The position numbers and the translations under genes are program-made. Below the pieces are notes generated by a model. The model had not been told where the DNA came from. It saw only the letters and a list, made by a program, of their open reading frames with translations, and searched no databases. Of a stretch of 64,000 nt of DNA, positions 35,524 through 43,351 are shown piece by piece. The DNA is from Streptomyces vietnamensis (lineage in GTDB: Bacteria > Actinomycetota > Actinomycetes > Streptomycetales > Streptomycetaceae): assembly GCF_000830005.1 (NCBI RefSeq), contig NZ_CP010407.1:3515001-3579000 (forward strand), read 5' to 3'. Positions within the stretch are counted from its first letter, which is position 1. The number at the start of each line of letters is the position of its first letter.

Positions 35524-36774
35524 ATGGCTGGCCACATCCAAGACCGCTGGTACAAGACCGAGAAGGGCCCCGACGACAAGCCCCGCCGGGTCAAATCCGA
35601 CCGCTACGGCACGGGCATGCGCTACCGGGCCCGATACATCGGCCCCGACGGCACGGAGAAGTCCAAGAGCTTCCCCGACAAGCAGAAGCGCCTCGCCGAG
35701 CTGTGGCTGATCGAGACGGCGGCCGACATGGCGCGGGGACAGTACGTCGACCCACGGGCGGGCCGCGTCACCTTCCGGCAGTTCGCGGAGAAGTGGGTGG
35801 CGACGCACACGACCGAGGTGAACAGCCGCGAGGCCGCCGAGCGAAGGCTCCGCCTGCACGCGTTCCCGTACATCGGGACCAGGCCACTCGCGTCGTTCCA
35901 GCCCGGTCACATCCGCACGTGGCTCGGCGAGTTGGAGTCCAGCGTGCCCGCGGCCTCCCACCGCCGGATCGTCTTCGGCACCGTCTCGGCCGCGTTCAGC
36001 GCGGCCCTGGACGACGGACTCATCTCGAAGAACCCGTGCAAGGCCAAGTCCATCCAGATCCCGAAAGCCAGCCACACCCGCGTCGTCCCCTGGACGGCAG
36101 CCCAGGTGTTCGGCGTGCGGGCCGCCCTGCCGGAGCGTCTGAGGGCCTCCGTGGACGCGGCCGGCGGATGCGGACTGCGGCAGGGAGAAGTCTTCGGCCT
36201 GTCCGAGGACGAGGTGGACCACGACGGCGGCTGGATCTCCGTGGAGCATCAGCTCAAGCGGATCCGGGGCAAGTTCGTCTTCGCTCTCCCGAAGGGTGGC
36301 AAGGTGCGAGACGTGCCCCTTCCTCCGTCCGTGTCGGCCGCGCTTCAGGCGCACTCGGAGCGGCACCCGCCCGTCAAGGTCACGCTCCCCTGGCGAACCC
36401 CCGACGGGCCGCTCGTGACCAAGTCGCTCCTCTTCACCGGGGCGGCCGGCGGCCACATCCGGGTGAGCCACTTCAACGACTTCATGTGGAAGCCCGCTCT
36501 CGCCGCTGTGGGCATCATCCCGGAGCCGGAGGAGGGCGAGCGGTACGCGTCGGCCCCGGAACACGGCATGCACGCCCTGAGGCACTTCTACGCCTCCGTG
36601 CTCCTGGACGCCGGCGAGAACATCCGGGCCCTGAGCCAGTACCTCGGCCACGCCGACCCCGGGTTCACGCTCCGGACGTACACGCACCTCATGTCGAGTA
36701 GCGAGGGGCGGACCCGCAAGGCAGTGGAGAGCCTATACGACTTGTCTCACGAATTCGACAGCGCGTACGAATAG
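35524..36774 (+). CDS. int: Tyrosine recombinase integrase
   Basis: This 416-residue integrase has an N-terminal AP2-like arm-binding region (RYRARYIGPDGTEKSKSF), a SAM-like core-binding domain (TFRQFAEKWVATH) and a complete catalytic domain: R219 in CGLRQGE, K257 in LPKGGKVRDVPLP, H350-x-x-R353 in MHALRHFYAS, H376 in LGHADPG and Y386 in RTYTHLM. It should catalyse integration into the pmt 3' end, whose core repeat lies 0.9 kb downstream. GAGAGGACG precedes the ATG. A hairpin follows the stop codon. Confidence 0.95.
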   Translation: MAGHIQDRWYKTEKGPDDKPRRVKSDRYGTGMRYRARYIGPDGTEKSKSFPDKQKRLAELWLIETAADMARGQYVDPRAGRVTFRQFAEKWVATHTTEVNSREAAERRLRLHAFPYIGTRPLASFQPGHIRTWLGELESSVPAASHRRIVFGTVSAAFSAALDDGLISKNPCKAKSIQIPKASHTRVVPWTAAQVFGVRAALPERLRASVDAAGGCGLRQGEVFGLSEDEVDHDGGWISVEHQLKRIRGKFVFALPKGGKVRDVPLPPSVSAALQAHSERHPPVKVTLPWRTPDGPLVTKSLLFTGAAGGHIRVSHFNDFMWKPALAAVGIIPEPEEGERYASAPEHGMHALRHFYASVLLDAGENIRALSQYLGHADPGFTLRTYTHLMSSSEGRTRKAVESLYDLSHEFDSAYE

Positions 36775-36782
36775 AAAAGCGC

Positions 36783-36812
36783 GTGCGGGCCGCGATGCAT
36801 CGGGGCCCGCAC
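36783..36812 (+). terminator. Terminator hairpin after int
   Basis: GTGCGGGCC (36783-36791) pairs with GGCCCGCAC (36804-36812) across a 12-base loop, nine bases past the integrase stop codon. Confidence 0.6.
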
Positions 36813-36875
36813 ACGCAGCCGTCGACACGCCCCTAGAAACCAATCCCCCCTTGGAGGAATTCCCATACTTGCCAC

Positions 36876-37497
36876 ATGACAAGCGACCATCATCAGCACC
36901 GCTGGAATATTTTTTTCGCACTCATCGGCATCGCCGGCTTGATCGTAGCCATTTTTTTTTGGCATTAAATCAGACGATACCAAACAGGTGGACGTGAAGA
37001 CCCCAAACCCCGTCGTCGCCGACGAACCTTCCAGGGGCACCCCCTCACCCACCCCACCAAGTAAGACCCCGGCCGCCCCTCGACCACTTGAGACGAAATA
37101 CCTGGTGGACATGGAGGCCTTGAGTGCAAGCTACGGCACGGACCCAGGCTCCGTAGAACTGCGCGGGGAAACATTCCCTCAAAGCATCGCCCTCCGAGTC
37201 GACAAGAACTCCATCCCAGCCAATGAAGTCGAGTACAACCTCGGCGGCCAGTGGAAGGCTTTTGATGCGACCATCGGAGTTACCGACCCCTCCCCCACAG
37301 GGGGACGGTTGACATTTGAGATTTTCGGCGACGGCCGAAGCTTGCGAAGCACTGAACTAGGGAAGGGGACTCCCGTCAAAATCCATATCGGAGTGACAGG
37401 GATTCAGACTTTGAAATTGAAAGTAAAATTCACTGCGGGTGAGTACTACAACGATTACTCTTACGGAGCGTGGGGGGACGCCCGACTCTCCAAGTAG
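36876..37497 (+). CDS. Membrane-anchored NPCBM-domain protein, frame-shifted at a T9 tract
   Basis: From the ATG at 36876 the frame encodes a basic/His-rich start and a transmembrane helix (FFALIGIAGLIVAIFF), then stops at 36966-36968 right after nine Ts (36952-36960). From there the other frame continues (GIKSDDTKQVDVKTP) to 37497. It forms a Pro-rich linker and an NPCBM/NEW2-like beta-sandwich (VEYNLGGQWKAFDATIGV, LTFEIFGDGRSL, LKLKVKFTAGEYYNDYSYG). With eight Ts the two parts read as one 206-residue protein, so the gene is switched off, slips, or carries a sequencing error. The downstream part alone could start at GTG 36988 without an anchor. Low GC and the T runs mark it as foreign. Confidence 0.7.
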
Positions 37498-37717
37498 GTC
37501 GCCTACTCCACGCCAGTGCCGCTGCTCCCGCAACGGGGATCAAGTGCGCTGGACACCTCGACCACGAGCTGATCACGCGGGCAACCGATCCATGATCACG
37601 GCCCCAAGACGGCCCAGCAGCGCCCGCCAGACTGCGAGCACTGAAGAAATCGCTGGTCACGACCCTAGGGCCGTGGAGTCGCGAGGCTTCATCTACTTCT
37701 GGCCCCTCTACACCGGC
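37498..37717. other. Right-end spacer of the element
   Basis: I see no gene or clear repeat here. The last 31 bases (from 37687) already resemble pmt codons (TTCATCTACTTCTGGCCC is shared with 27684-27701), so attP carried a captured pmt end. Confidence 0.6.
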
Positions 37718-37774
37718 ACTCCCATTCCGATGGACCAGTGGCGGAACAGGATGTGGCTCGACACCTGGGTGTAG
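37687..37774 (+). pseudogene. Displaced 3' end of pmt
   Basis: The last 29 codons of pmt (reading FIYFWPLYTGTPIPMDQW, then RNRMWLDTWV and TAG) stand here without the rest of the gene. The matching end of the intact gene reads RARIWLDTWV. This is the chromosomal tail cut off by integration. Confidence 0.85.
37718..37744. other. Right attachment site core (attR)
   Basis: The sequence is identical over 27 bp to 27714-27740. Beyond it the displaced original pmt end and its terminator follow. Confidence 0.8.
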
Positions 37775-37780
37775 CGGGGA

Positions 37781-37831
37781 GACCACGAGCGGGAGGGCGC
37801 GACCGGTGGTCGTGCCCTCCCGCTCGTGGTC
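37781..37831 (+). terminator. Original pmt terminator
   Basis: A 24-bp stem (GACCACGAGCGGGAGGGC... against 37808-37831) with one G-T pair closes a 3-base loop. Its inner part matches the terminator at 27786-27816. Confidence 0.85.
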
Positions 37832-37843
37832 ACTCGCCCGTGG

Positions 37844-38248
37844 TCACTCGCCGTAGAAGTGCGCCAGGAGGAGCACCGACAGCGCGAGGCCGGCGCCGGC
37901 CATCACCTTGGCCGCCGTCGGCCGCCGTCGTGGGTCCGCCGCGGCGGCCAGCCAGAGCTGCAGCACCGAGGGGAAGAAGACGAACATCCCCGCCATGGCG
38001 GCGATGTAGCTCCACACGAGCAGGAACACCGAGATGACTCCGATGGCCGAGACGAAGCCCGACGAACCGGCGTGGAGGAACAGCGGTACGGCGGTCACCC
38101 CGGCGGTCGCGAGGACCAGGGAAAGAAGGGAAGGATCGGCGAAGCCCTGGTCCAGCCACGCGATCGACGCGGCCACGGGAGTGAGCGCGGCGAGCAGCAC
38201 GAGGCCGAACTGCCATGGATGAACACCGTTTCGCGCATCGACGTGCAT
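37844..38248 (-). CDS. Small four-helix membrane protein
   Basis: This 134-residue protein has four hydrophobic segments (FGLVLLAALTPVAAS; LLSLVLATAGVTAVPLFL; VSAIGVISVFLLVWSYIAAMAGMF, split here; VMAGAGLALSVLLLA). I recognise no family. It is the first chromosomal gene right of the element and runs convergent to the pmt terminator. Confidence 0.65.
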   Translation of the reverse strand: MHVDARNGVHPWQFGLVLLAALTPVAASIAWLDQGFADPSLLSLVLATAGVTAVPLFLHAGSSGFVSAIGVISVFLLVWSYIAAMAGMFVFFPSVLQLWLAAAADPRRRPTAAKVMAGAGLALSVLLLAHFYGE

Positions 38249-38408
38249 GCCCCGCCCCCGATCCAGATGACTTGAACGTGTTCAAATCATCGTAGCCGAG
38301 AAGGGCGGGCCGATGGGTCGGGTGTGACGGATATGGCGACAGTTGCTCGACACGCGAAGGTCCTGACTGCTTGACTCGTCGGTCCACCTGGGGAGGGGAG
38401 GCGCAGTC

Positions 38409-40046
38409 ATGCGCAGCGGAGCCAAGGTCGCGATCGTCGGGGGCGTGTTCGCCGTCGTGGCGAGCGGGGTCGGCTACGGGGGTTACAACCTCTGGAACGG
38501 GGTCACGGGCGGCGACACGAACGTCAAGGGCCTCGCGGACGAGGCGCCGAGGACGGGCCCGGTCACCGGTGAGGAAGTCACGCGGACCGCAGGGGACTTC
38601 CTGGCCGCCTGGGCCGCCGGGGAGTCGGACCGGGCGGCCCAGCTGACGAACGACCCGGTCACGGCGGGGCCCGCGGTCGCCGCGTACCGGGAGGGCGCGA
38701 AGGTCTCGAAGGCGGTCATCACGCCGGGCACGCCGGTCGGGGCGAGGGTGCCGTTCACGGTACGGGCGACGATCTCGCACGAGGGCGTCTCCAAGGACTG
38801 GTCGTACTCCTCCGAACTGACCGTGGTGCGCGGCCAGTCCACCGGCCGCCCGCTGGTGAAGTGGCAGCCGGCCGTCCTCCACCCGAAGCTGACCGCCTCC
38901 GGCACCCTGCGGACGGGCGTCGCGAAGACCGCCGAGGTGAAGGCCGTCGACCACGACGGCGTGGAGCTTACGGCGGAGAAGTACCCCTCGCTCGGGCCGG
39001 TCCTGAACGAACTGCGCAGGCGGTACGCGTCGAAGGCGGGTGGCACCCCCGGCGTCGAGACCTGGATCGACTCGGGCACGGCGGGCGTCGCCGACACCCC
39101 CCTCCTCGTCCTGTCGAAGGGCAGGCCGGGCACCCTGGAGACCACCATCGACGCGGGCGTCCAGGCGGCGGCCGAGAAGGCCGTCAAGGAGTTCGACTCG
39201 GCCTCGGTGGCCGCGATCGAGCCGTCGACGGGGGCGATACGGGCGGTCGCCAACAATCCCGCCAAGGAATTCAACACCGCGCTCATGGGGCAGCAGGCCC
39301 CCGGTTCGACGATGAAGATCGTCACGGCGACGATGATGATGCAGAACGGTCTGGCGACGCCCGGCACCCGGGTCGAGTGTCCTTCCGACGTCCTGTCGCG
39401 GGGCAGGACCTTCCAGAACCTCGACAGGTTCAGCATCACCGGCGGCACCCTCACCGAGGCCTTCAGCCGCTCCTGCAACACCGCCTTCATCAAGGCGATC
39501 ACCAAGCTCAGTGACAAGGGCATCGCGGACACCGCCCTCGGCGCGACCGCCCGCGACTCCTTCGGCATCGGCCAGACGTGGAACATCGGCGTCCAGGCCG
39601 CGGACGGCTCCGTGCCCGAGTCCGCGGGCGCCGAGACGCCCGCCTCGTACATCGGCCAGGGCAAGATCACGATGAGCGCCCTGAACGTCGCCTCGCTCTC
39701 CGCGACCGCGAAGAACGGCGGCTTCCTCCAGCCGTACCTGGTGGCGCGGAAGGTCGACGACCGCGAGTTCGCGAAGGCGGACCGGCTGGCCCCCGAGATC
39801 GCGGCCGGCCTGCGCCGGATGATGCGGGAGACGGCGACGAACGGCACCGCCGCGAAGGCGATGACGGGGGTCCCCTCCCCGAAGGGCGCGAAGACCGGAT
39901 CGGCCGAGCTCGACGGCCAGGCCACGTCCAACAGCTGGTTCACCGGCTACTCGGGCGACCTCGCGGCCGCGGCCGTCGTCCAGTCGGGCGGTCACGGCGG
40001 CGACGCGGCGGGCCCGGTGGTCGCGCGGGTCCTCAAGGCGGGGTGA
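38409..40046 (+). CDS. Penicillin-binding protein with NTF2-like domain
   Basis: This 545-residue bitopic transpeptidase starts with a membrane anchor at about residues 7-28, then an NTF2-like/MecR1 domain (VTRTAGDFLAAWAAGESDRA, about 55-165). The transpeptidase follows with S300-T-M-K303 in APGSTMKI, S355-C-N357 in SRSCNTAF and K495-T-G497. Such proteins cross-link peptidoglycan peptides, and Streptomyces has several. No FtsW-type partner is adjacent. The ATG follows GGGGAGG. Confidence 0.93.
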   Translation: MRSGAKVAIVGGVFAVVASGVGYGGYNLWNGVTGGDTNVKGLADEAPRTGPVTGEEVTRTAGDFLAAWAAGESDRAAQLTNDPVTAGPAVAAYREGAKVSKAVITPGTPVGARVPFTVRATISHEGVSKDWSYSSELTVVRGQSTGRPLVKWQPAVLHPKLTASGTLRTGVAKTAEVKAVDHDGVELTAEKYPSLGPVLNELRRRYASKAGGTPGVETWIDSGTAGVADTPLLVLSKGRPGTLETTIDAGVQAAAEKAVKEFDSASVAAIEPSTGAIRAVANNPAKEFNTALMGQQAPGSTMKIVTATMMMQNGLATPGTRVECPSDVLSRGRTFQNLDRFSITGGTLTEAFSRSCNTAFIKAITKLSDKGIADTALGATARDSFGIGQTWNIGVQAADGSVPESAGAETPASYIGQGKITMSALNVASLSATAKNGGFLQPYLVARKVDDREFAKADRLAPEIAAGLRRMMRETATNGTAAKAMTGVPSPKGAKTGSAELDGQATSNSWFTGYSGDLAAAAVVQSGGHGGDAAGPVVARVLKAG

Positions 40047-40101
40047 CCGAGTGCCGGAACTCTGTCGCGTGGCCCGTACACCGACCGCTAGCGTGCGGGC
40101 C

Positions 40102-40599
40102 ATGACGACCGACGAGGACACCGCCTCCGCCGCCCACCCCCAGTTCGCCGCCGCCCTCCGGGAGCTGGGTCTCGACGTCGAGATCCGCCGCTTCCCGGAC
40201 GAGACCCGGACCGCCCAGCAGGCCGCCGAGGCCATCGGCTGCGCGGTCGGCGAGATCGTGAAGTCGCTGATCTTCGCGGCCGACGGGGTGCCGGTCCTCG
40301 TCCTGATGGACGGCGCGTCGCGGGTGGACGTCGAGCGCGTACGGCAGGAGCTGGGCGCGGAGAAGGTGACCCGAGCGGACGCGAAGGTGGTCCGGGAGAC
40401 GACGGGGTACGCGATCGGGGGCGTCCCGCCGTTCGGGCACCGGACGCGGACGCGGGTCCTCGCCGACCGGGGCATCCTCGACCACGAGGTGGTGTGGGCG
40501 GCGGCGGGCACCCCGCACACGGTGTTCGCGCTGGACCCGAAGACGCTGGTCACGCACGCCGGTGGCACGCTCGTGGACGTCCGCGAGCCCGTGAAGTGA
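40102..40599 (+). CDS. YbaK/ProX-type aminoacyl-tRNA deacylase
   Basis: This 165-residue YbaK-fold protein shows TAQQAAEAIGCAVGEIVKSLIF with the conserved lysine, FGHRTRTRVLADRGI, and the GTPHTVFALDP end motif. The family hydrolyses mischarged tRNAs such as Cys- or Ala-tRNA-Pro. The ATG at 40102 lacks a clear ribosome site; translation may be leaderless. Its stop overlaps the GTG of the EamA gene, so the two are coupled. A second, more distant YbaK-fold gene lies at 44.8 kb. Confidence 0.88.
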   Translation: MTTDEDTASAAHPQFAAALRELGLDVEIRRFPDETRTAQQAAEAIGCAVGEIVKSLIFAADGVPVLVLMDGASRVDVERVRQELGAEKVTRADAKVVRETTGYAIGGVPPFGHRTRTRVLADRGILDHEVVWAAAGTPHTVFALDPKTLVTHAGGTLVDVREPVK

Positions 40600-41447
40600 C
40601 CCCGCTCGTCACGCTGGCGGTCCTGCTCGCGGCCGTCACGCACGCGAGCTGGAACGCGATCGCGCACCACATCAAGGACCAGCTGCTCTCCTTCACGCTG
40701 ATATCCGGCGGCGGGGCGCTGATCGGTCTGGCCGTGGCCTGCTTCGCACCGCCGCCGGCGGCGGGGGCGTGGCCGTACCTGGTCGCCTCGGCGGCCCTGC
40801 ACGTCGGGTACATGGCCCTGCTCATGCGGTCGTTCTCGCTCGGGGACTTCGGCCAGATGTACCCGATCGCCCGCGGTACGGCCCCGCTGGTCGTGACCGT
40901 CCTCGCGGCGGTCTTCCTCCACGAGGTGCCGGGCGGCTGGCAGCTGCTCGGGGTGGCGGTGGCCTGCGCGGGCCTGACGGGCCTCGCCCTGTGGGGCATC
41001 CGGGGCGGTGGGAGTCGCCCGCACTGGCCGGCGCTGCTGGCGGCGGGTGCGACGGGCCTGGCGATCGCGCTGTACACGGTCGTCGACGGCGTCGGCGTCC
41101 GCGCCTCCGGCACCCCGCTGGGGTACATCGGGTGGCTGATGGTCCTGGAGGGCCTCGCGATCCCGGCGTACGCCCTGTGGACCCGCCGCGCGGCCCTCCT
41201 CCCCGAACTCCGCCCGTACGCGGCCCGGGGTCTGCTCGGCGCGGCCCTGTCGGTCGCGGCGTACGCCCTGGTCCTGTGGGCCCAGACGAAGGCCCCGCTG
41301 GCCCCGATCGCCGCGCTCCGCGAGTCCTCCATCATCGTGGGCGCGGCCATCGGCGCCCTCTTCTTCAAGGAACGCTTCGGCGCCCCGAGGATCGCGGCGG
41401 CGGGCCTGATGGTGGTGGGGATCGGGCTGATGCTGCGGGCGGGGTGA
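40596..41447 (+). CDS. EamA-family (DMT) membrane transporter
   Basis: This 283-residue protein has ten hydrophobic segments arranged as two EamA repeats. The first is THASWNAIAHH...MYPIARGTAPLVVTVLAAVF; the second ends ALRESSIIVGAAIGALFFKERFG. EamA proteins export amino acids or related metabolites. The GTG start overlaps the preceding stop codon (GTGA). The substrate is unknown. Confidence 0.88.
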   Translation: MTPLVTLAVLLAAVTHASWNAIAHHIKDQLLSFTLISGGGALIGLAVACFAPPPAAGAWPYLVASAALHVGYMALLMRSFSLGDFGQMYPIARGTAPLVVTVLAAVFLHEVPGGWQLLGVAVACAGLTGLALWGIRGGGSRPHWPALLAAGATGLAIALYTVVDGVGVRASGTPLGYIGWLMVLEGLAIPAYALWTRRAALLPELRPYAARGLLGAALSVAAYALVLWAQTKAPLAPIAALRESSIIVGAAIGALFFKERFGAPRIAAAGLMVVGIGLMLRAG

Positions 41448-41546
41448 CCCGGCGGTGGTGCCGCACGCGATGACGGGACCGGTCGGCTGAGCATCGCAGA
41501 TCGGTGAGTCGGCTCCCAGCCGTCACGACACTTGCCTGATGGGCCG

Positions 41547-42064
41547 TCAGTCGCCCAGCACCTCCGCGAAGTGCGTGTGCACCGCGAGCAGGCCGCCGTC
41601 CACGCGGAGGGTGGCGCCCGTGATCCAGGAGGCGTCCGTGGAGGCCAGGAAGGCCACCGCCGCCGCCACGTCCTCCGGGGCGCCGACGCGGCCCAGGGGG
41701 TACACGCGGGTGGCCAGGGCGGCGAGTCGGTCCTCCTTGCCCGTCCAGGCCCTCGTCGCGATCGTGCCCGGGTTGATCCGGTTGACCCGGACCCCGCGCG
41801 GGGCGGCGTCGCCCGCCAGGGTGCGGGTCAGCGACGCCAGGGCCGCCTTCGCCGCGCTGTAGGCGTGGTTGCCGAAGTCCGCCTCCGCGTTGACCGAGCC
41901 GATCGTGACGATCGCCCCGCGTCCGCCGGCCGCCGCGAGGTGCGGCAGGGCCGCCCGTGAGCAGCGGACCGCGCCCATCAGCGTGACGTCCGGCTGGCCG
42001 GTCCAGCCCTCGTCCGGTTCGTCCTCGAAGCGGTCCCGGTCGGCGCCGCCGCACGGATTGTCCA
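41547..42064 (-). pseudogene. SDR oxidoreductase lacking its N-terminal half
   Basis: The C-terminal two-thirds of a classical SDR is present: VTLMGAVRCSRAALPHL, IVTIGSVNAE, YSAAKAALASLTRTLA (YxxxK) and VNRINPGTIATR, ending LRVDGGLL. The nucleotide-binding TGxxxGxG segment and about 80 residues are missing. The break falls near 42064, where DNA of different composition begins, so the gene was cut by an insertion or deletion. An ATG at 42064 could start a fragment, but it would not bind cofactor. Confidence 0.75.
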
Positions 42065-42131
42065 TGTTTAGGACGGGCCGATCGGTGCAGACGAGGTTAT
42101 AGAACATCGGCGCGCTGACAAGAGGGTGCTC

Positions 42132-42398
42132 ATGAGCATCATCGGCTGGATAGTGCTGGGCCTGCTCGCGGGAATCATCGCGAAGGCCCTGATGCCGGGC
42201 CGGGACCCCGGTGGTTTCATCCTTACGATACTGATCGGAATTTCCGGCGCCCTTTTGGGAGGTTGGCTCGGCAAGGTCATTTTCGACGTCGACTCGATCG
42301 ACGGTTTCTTCGAGCTTTCCACGTGGATAGCCGCCATTGTGGGGTCTCTCATCCTCCTGGGGCTCTATCGCCTGGTGGCCAGCAGGCGACATTCATGA
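42132..42398 (+). CDS. GlsB/YeaQ/YmgE-family stress membrane protein
   Basis: This 88-residue protein has three hydrophobic segments and the family pattern (IIGWIVLGLLAGIIAKALMPGRDPGG; ISGALLGGWLGKVIF, split in short pieces here). The aspartate/glycine-rich loop MPGRDPGGF is diagnostic of transglycosylase-associated (GlsB) proteins, which are induced by stress. The ATG at 42132 follows AGAGGG by five bases. It is coupled to the small gene downstream. Confidence 0.88.
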   Translation: MSIIGWIVLGLLAGIIAKALMPGRDPGGFILTILIGISGALLGGWLGKVIFDVDSIDGFFELSTWIAAIVGSLILLGLYRLVASRRHS

Positions 42399-42568
42399 AA
42401 CTCACCCGTCGCCGGTGGAGTCCCAGGGCCCTGACGTGCCGCGCTTCCACGCGGATGACGGGGTGGGGCCTGCGGGTGGCGGCACGGGGCGGGCGGTGGA
42501 TGGCCGGGCGGCTGGTGCGTGCCGGGTCGCACGCCCTGTTGCCGCGATGGCTCCGGGTCGAGGCCTGA
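42395..42568 (+). CDS. Small arginine-rich protein coupled to the GlsB gene
   Basis: This is a 57-residue frame whose ATG overlaps the GlsB stop (ATGA). The product is very basic (LTRRRWSPRALTCRAS, GGRWMAGRLVRAGSHALL) with no recognised domain. The start/stop overlap supports translation, but the composition could also arise by chance in high-GC DNA. Confidence 0.4.
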   Translation: MKLTRRRWSPRALTCRASTRMTGWGLRVAARGGRWMAGRLVRAGSHALLPRWLRVEA

Positions 42569-42613
42569 CATCCGGACATACGGAGAACGAGAAGAGGTCG
42601 GAGGTGAACAGGA

Positions 42614-42787
42614 ATGGCCATGGAGAAGAAGGCCCGGAACGTCGGCAAGAAGATGAAGGGCAAGGTGAAGGAAGGCACCGGCAAGGCAGTCGGTAACGAG
42701 AGCATGGAGGTCAAGGGAAAGGCCGAGCAGGCCGCTGCGGACGCCAAGCAGACCGGCCAGAAGGCCAAGGACACGCTCGGGCACTGA
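42614..42787 (+). CDS. CsbD-family stress protein
   Basis: This 57-residue hydrophilic, lysine-rich protein contains KMKGKVKEGTGKAVGNESM and VKGKAEQAAADAKQTG, the CsbD pattern. CsbD proteins are induced by general stress; the molecular role is unknown. A purine-rich AGGTGAACAGGA precedes the ATG at 42614; an in-frame ATG two codons on is an alternative. It follows GlsB, another stress protein, on the same strand. Confidence 0.85.
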   Translation: MAMEKKARNVGKKMKGKVKEGTGKAVGNESMEVKGKAEQAAADAKQTGQKAKDTLGH

Positions 42788-42850
42788 GCGTTTTCGACGA
42801 GGCCACTGATCGGGGGACGCCGACTGGACCGAGGTGAGGGCCGCAACGCA

Positions 42851-42912
42851 CAAGGCTCCCGTGCCGTCGGGGGAGGTGTTCGACGTCTCGACCCACCGGC
42901 ACGGGAGCCTTG
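42851..42912. terminator. 16-bp perfect inverted repeat
   Basis: CAAGGCTCCCGTGCCG (42851-42866) is exactly complementary to 42897-42912 across a 30-base loop. It lies 63 bases after the CsbD gene and directly before the transposase remnant. It may be a terminator or a relic of an insertion end. Confidence 0.5.
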
Positions 42913-43170
42913 TCGGTTCCCTGTCCTGCCGCACTCGACCTCCCGCATGCCCTGGTCGAGTGGGTCACCACCGGACTCAAACGCCCGCCGGGCGGTGAAC
43001 TCACCCTCACCCAACGCACCGCCAACCAGGCCCCGGCCGCGGCGAGGGCGCCGGTCGAACGCGGCATGGCACGCCTGAAGTCCTGGCAGATCTTCCGCAG
43101 ATCCCGCACCAGCCCCAACCGCATGAGCGTCATCACCGAAGCCGTCCTCATCCTGGAGCGGCAACGCTGA
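42910..43170 (+). pseudogene. IS5-type transposase C-terminal remnant
   Basis: The frame carries the end of a DDE transposase: RTANQAPAAARAPVERGMAR, LKSWQIFRRSRTSPNRM and VLILERQR. The last glutamate of the DDE triad is likely the E in VERGMARLK. The N-terminal two-thirds with the two aspartates is absent, so this is a decayed copy. It marks past IS activity between the truncated SDR and the dioxygenase. Confidence 0.75.
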
Positions 43171-43282
43171 AAACGCTCTGTGAAACCTTTTCGCAACACG
43201 CCGTTCATCGAATTCCCGGACGAATGCTCGGAGACAGTCGGAGAGCGTAAATTCTCGGCCATTCGGCCTGGGCCGAAACCCT

Positions 43283-43312
43283 TTGACACCCGTCCGCCGC
43301 CGAGAGCACGAT
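43283..43312 (+). promoter_or_regulatory. Candidate promoter of the dioxygenase gene
   Basis: A consensus TTGACA at 43283-43288 is followed after 18 bases by CACGAT, a fair -10 box. It lies 40-70 bases before the dioxygenase start codon. Confidence 0.4.
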
Positions 43313-43351
43313 CCACCCCGCCGACTATTGCTTTTGACCCAGGGGGAGACA

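Larger units (their letters stand above)
27714..37744. mobile_element. 10-kb integrative element in the pmt 3' end
   Basis: Both ends carry the same 27-bp sequence (27714-27740 and 37718-37744), and at the right end the last 29 codons of pmt plus its terminator are found again without the rest of the gene. A tyrosine integrase and an excisionase lie near the right end. Cargo includes a GntR repressor, an XRE/TPR regulator, an HNH protein, an AAA+ replication-type ATPase and a surface protein. No FtsK/Tra translocase, relaxase or phage structural gene is seen, so it is neither a standard AICE nor a complete prophage. Integration into a protein-coding gene rather than a tRNA gene is less usual for Streptomyces elements. 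Confidence 0.85.

Noticed and set aside
37439..37774. Open frame of 111 codons ending in a PMT-like tail
   Set aside because: Only its last 29 codons resemble a protein, and these are the displaced pmt end at the element's right junction. The upstream part has no ribosome site or coding signs.
41547..42392. Full-length SDR reading through to 42392
   Set aside because: The upstream 90-110 codons are antisense to the GlsB gene and contain no Rossmann motif; the frame is open only by chance.
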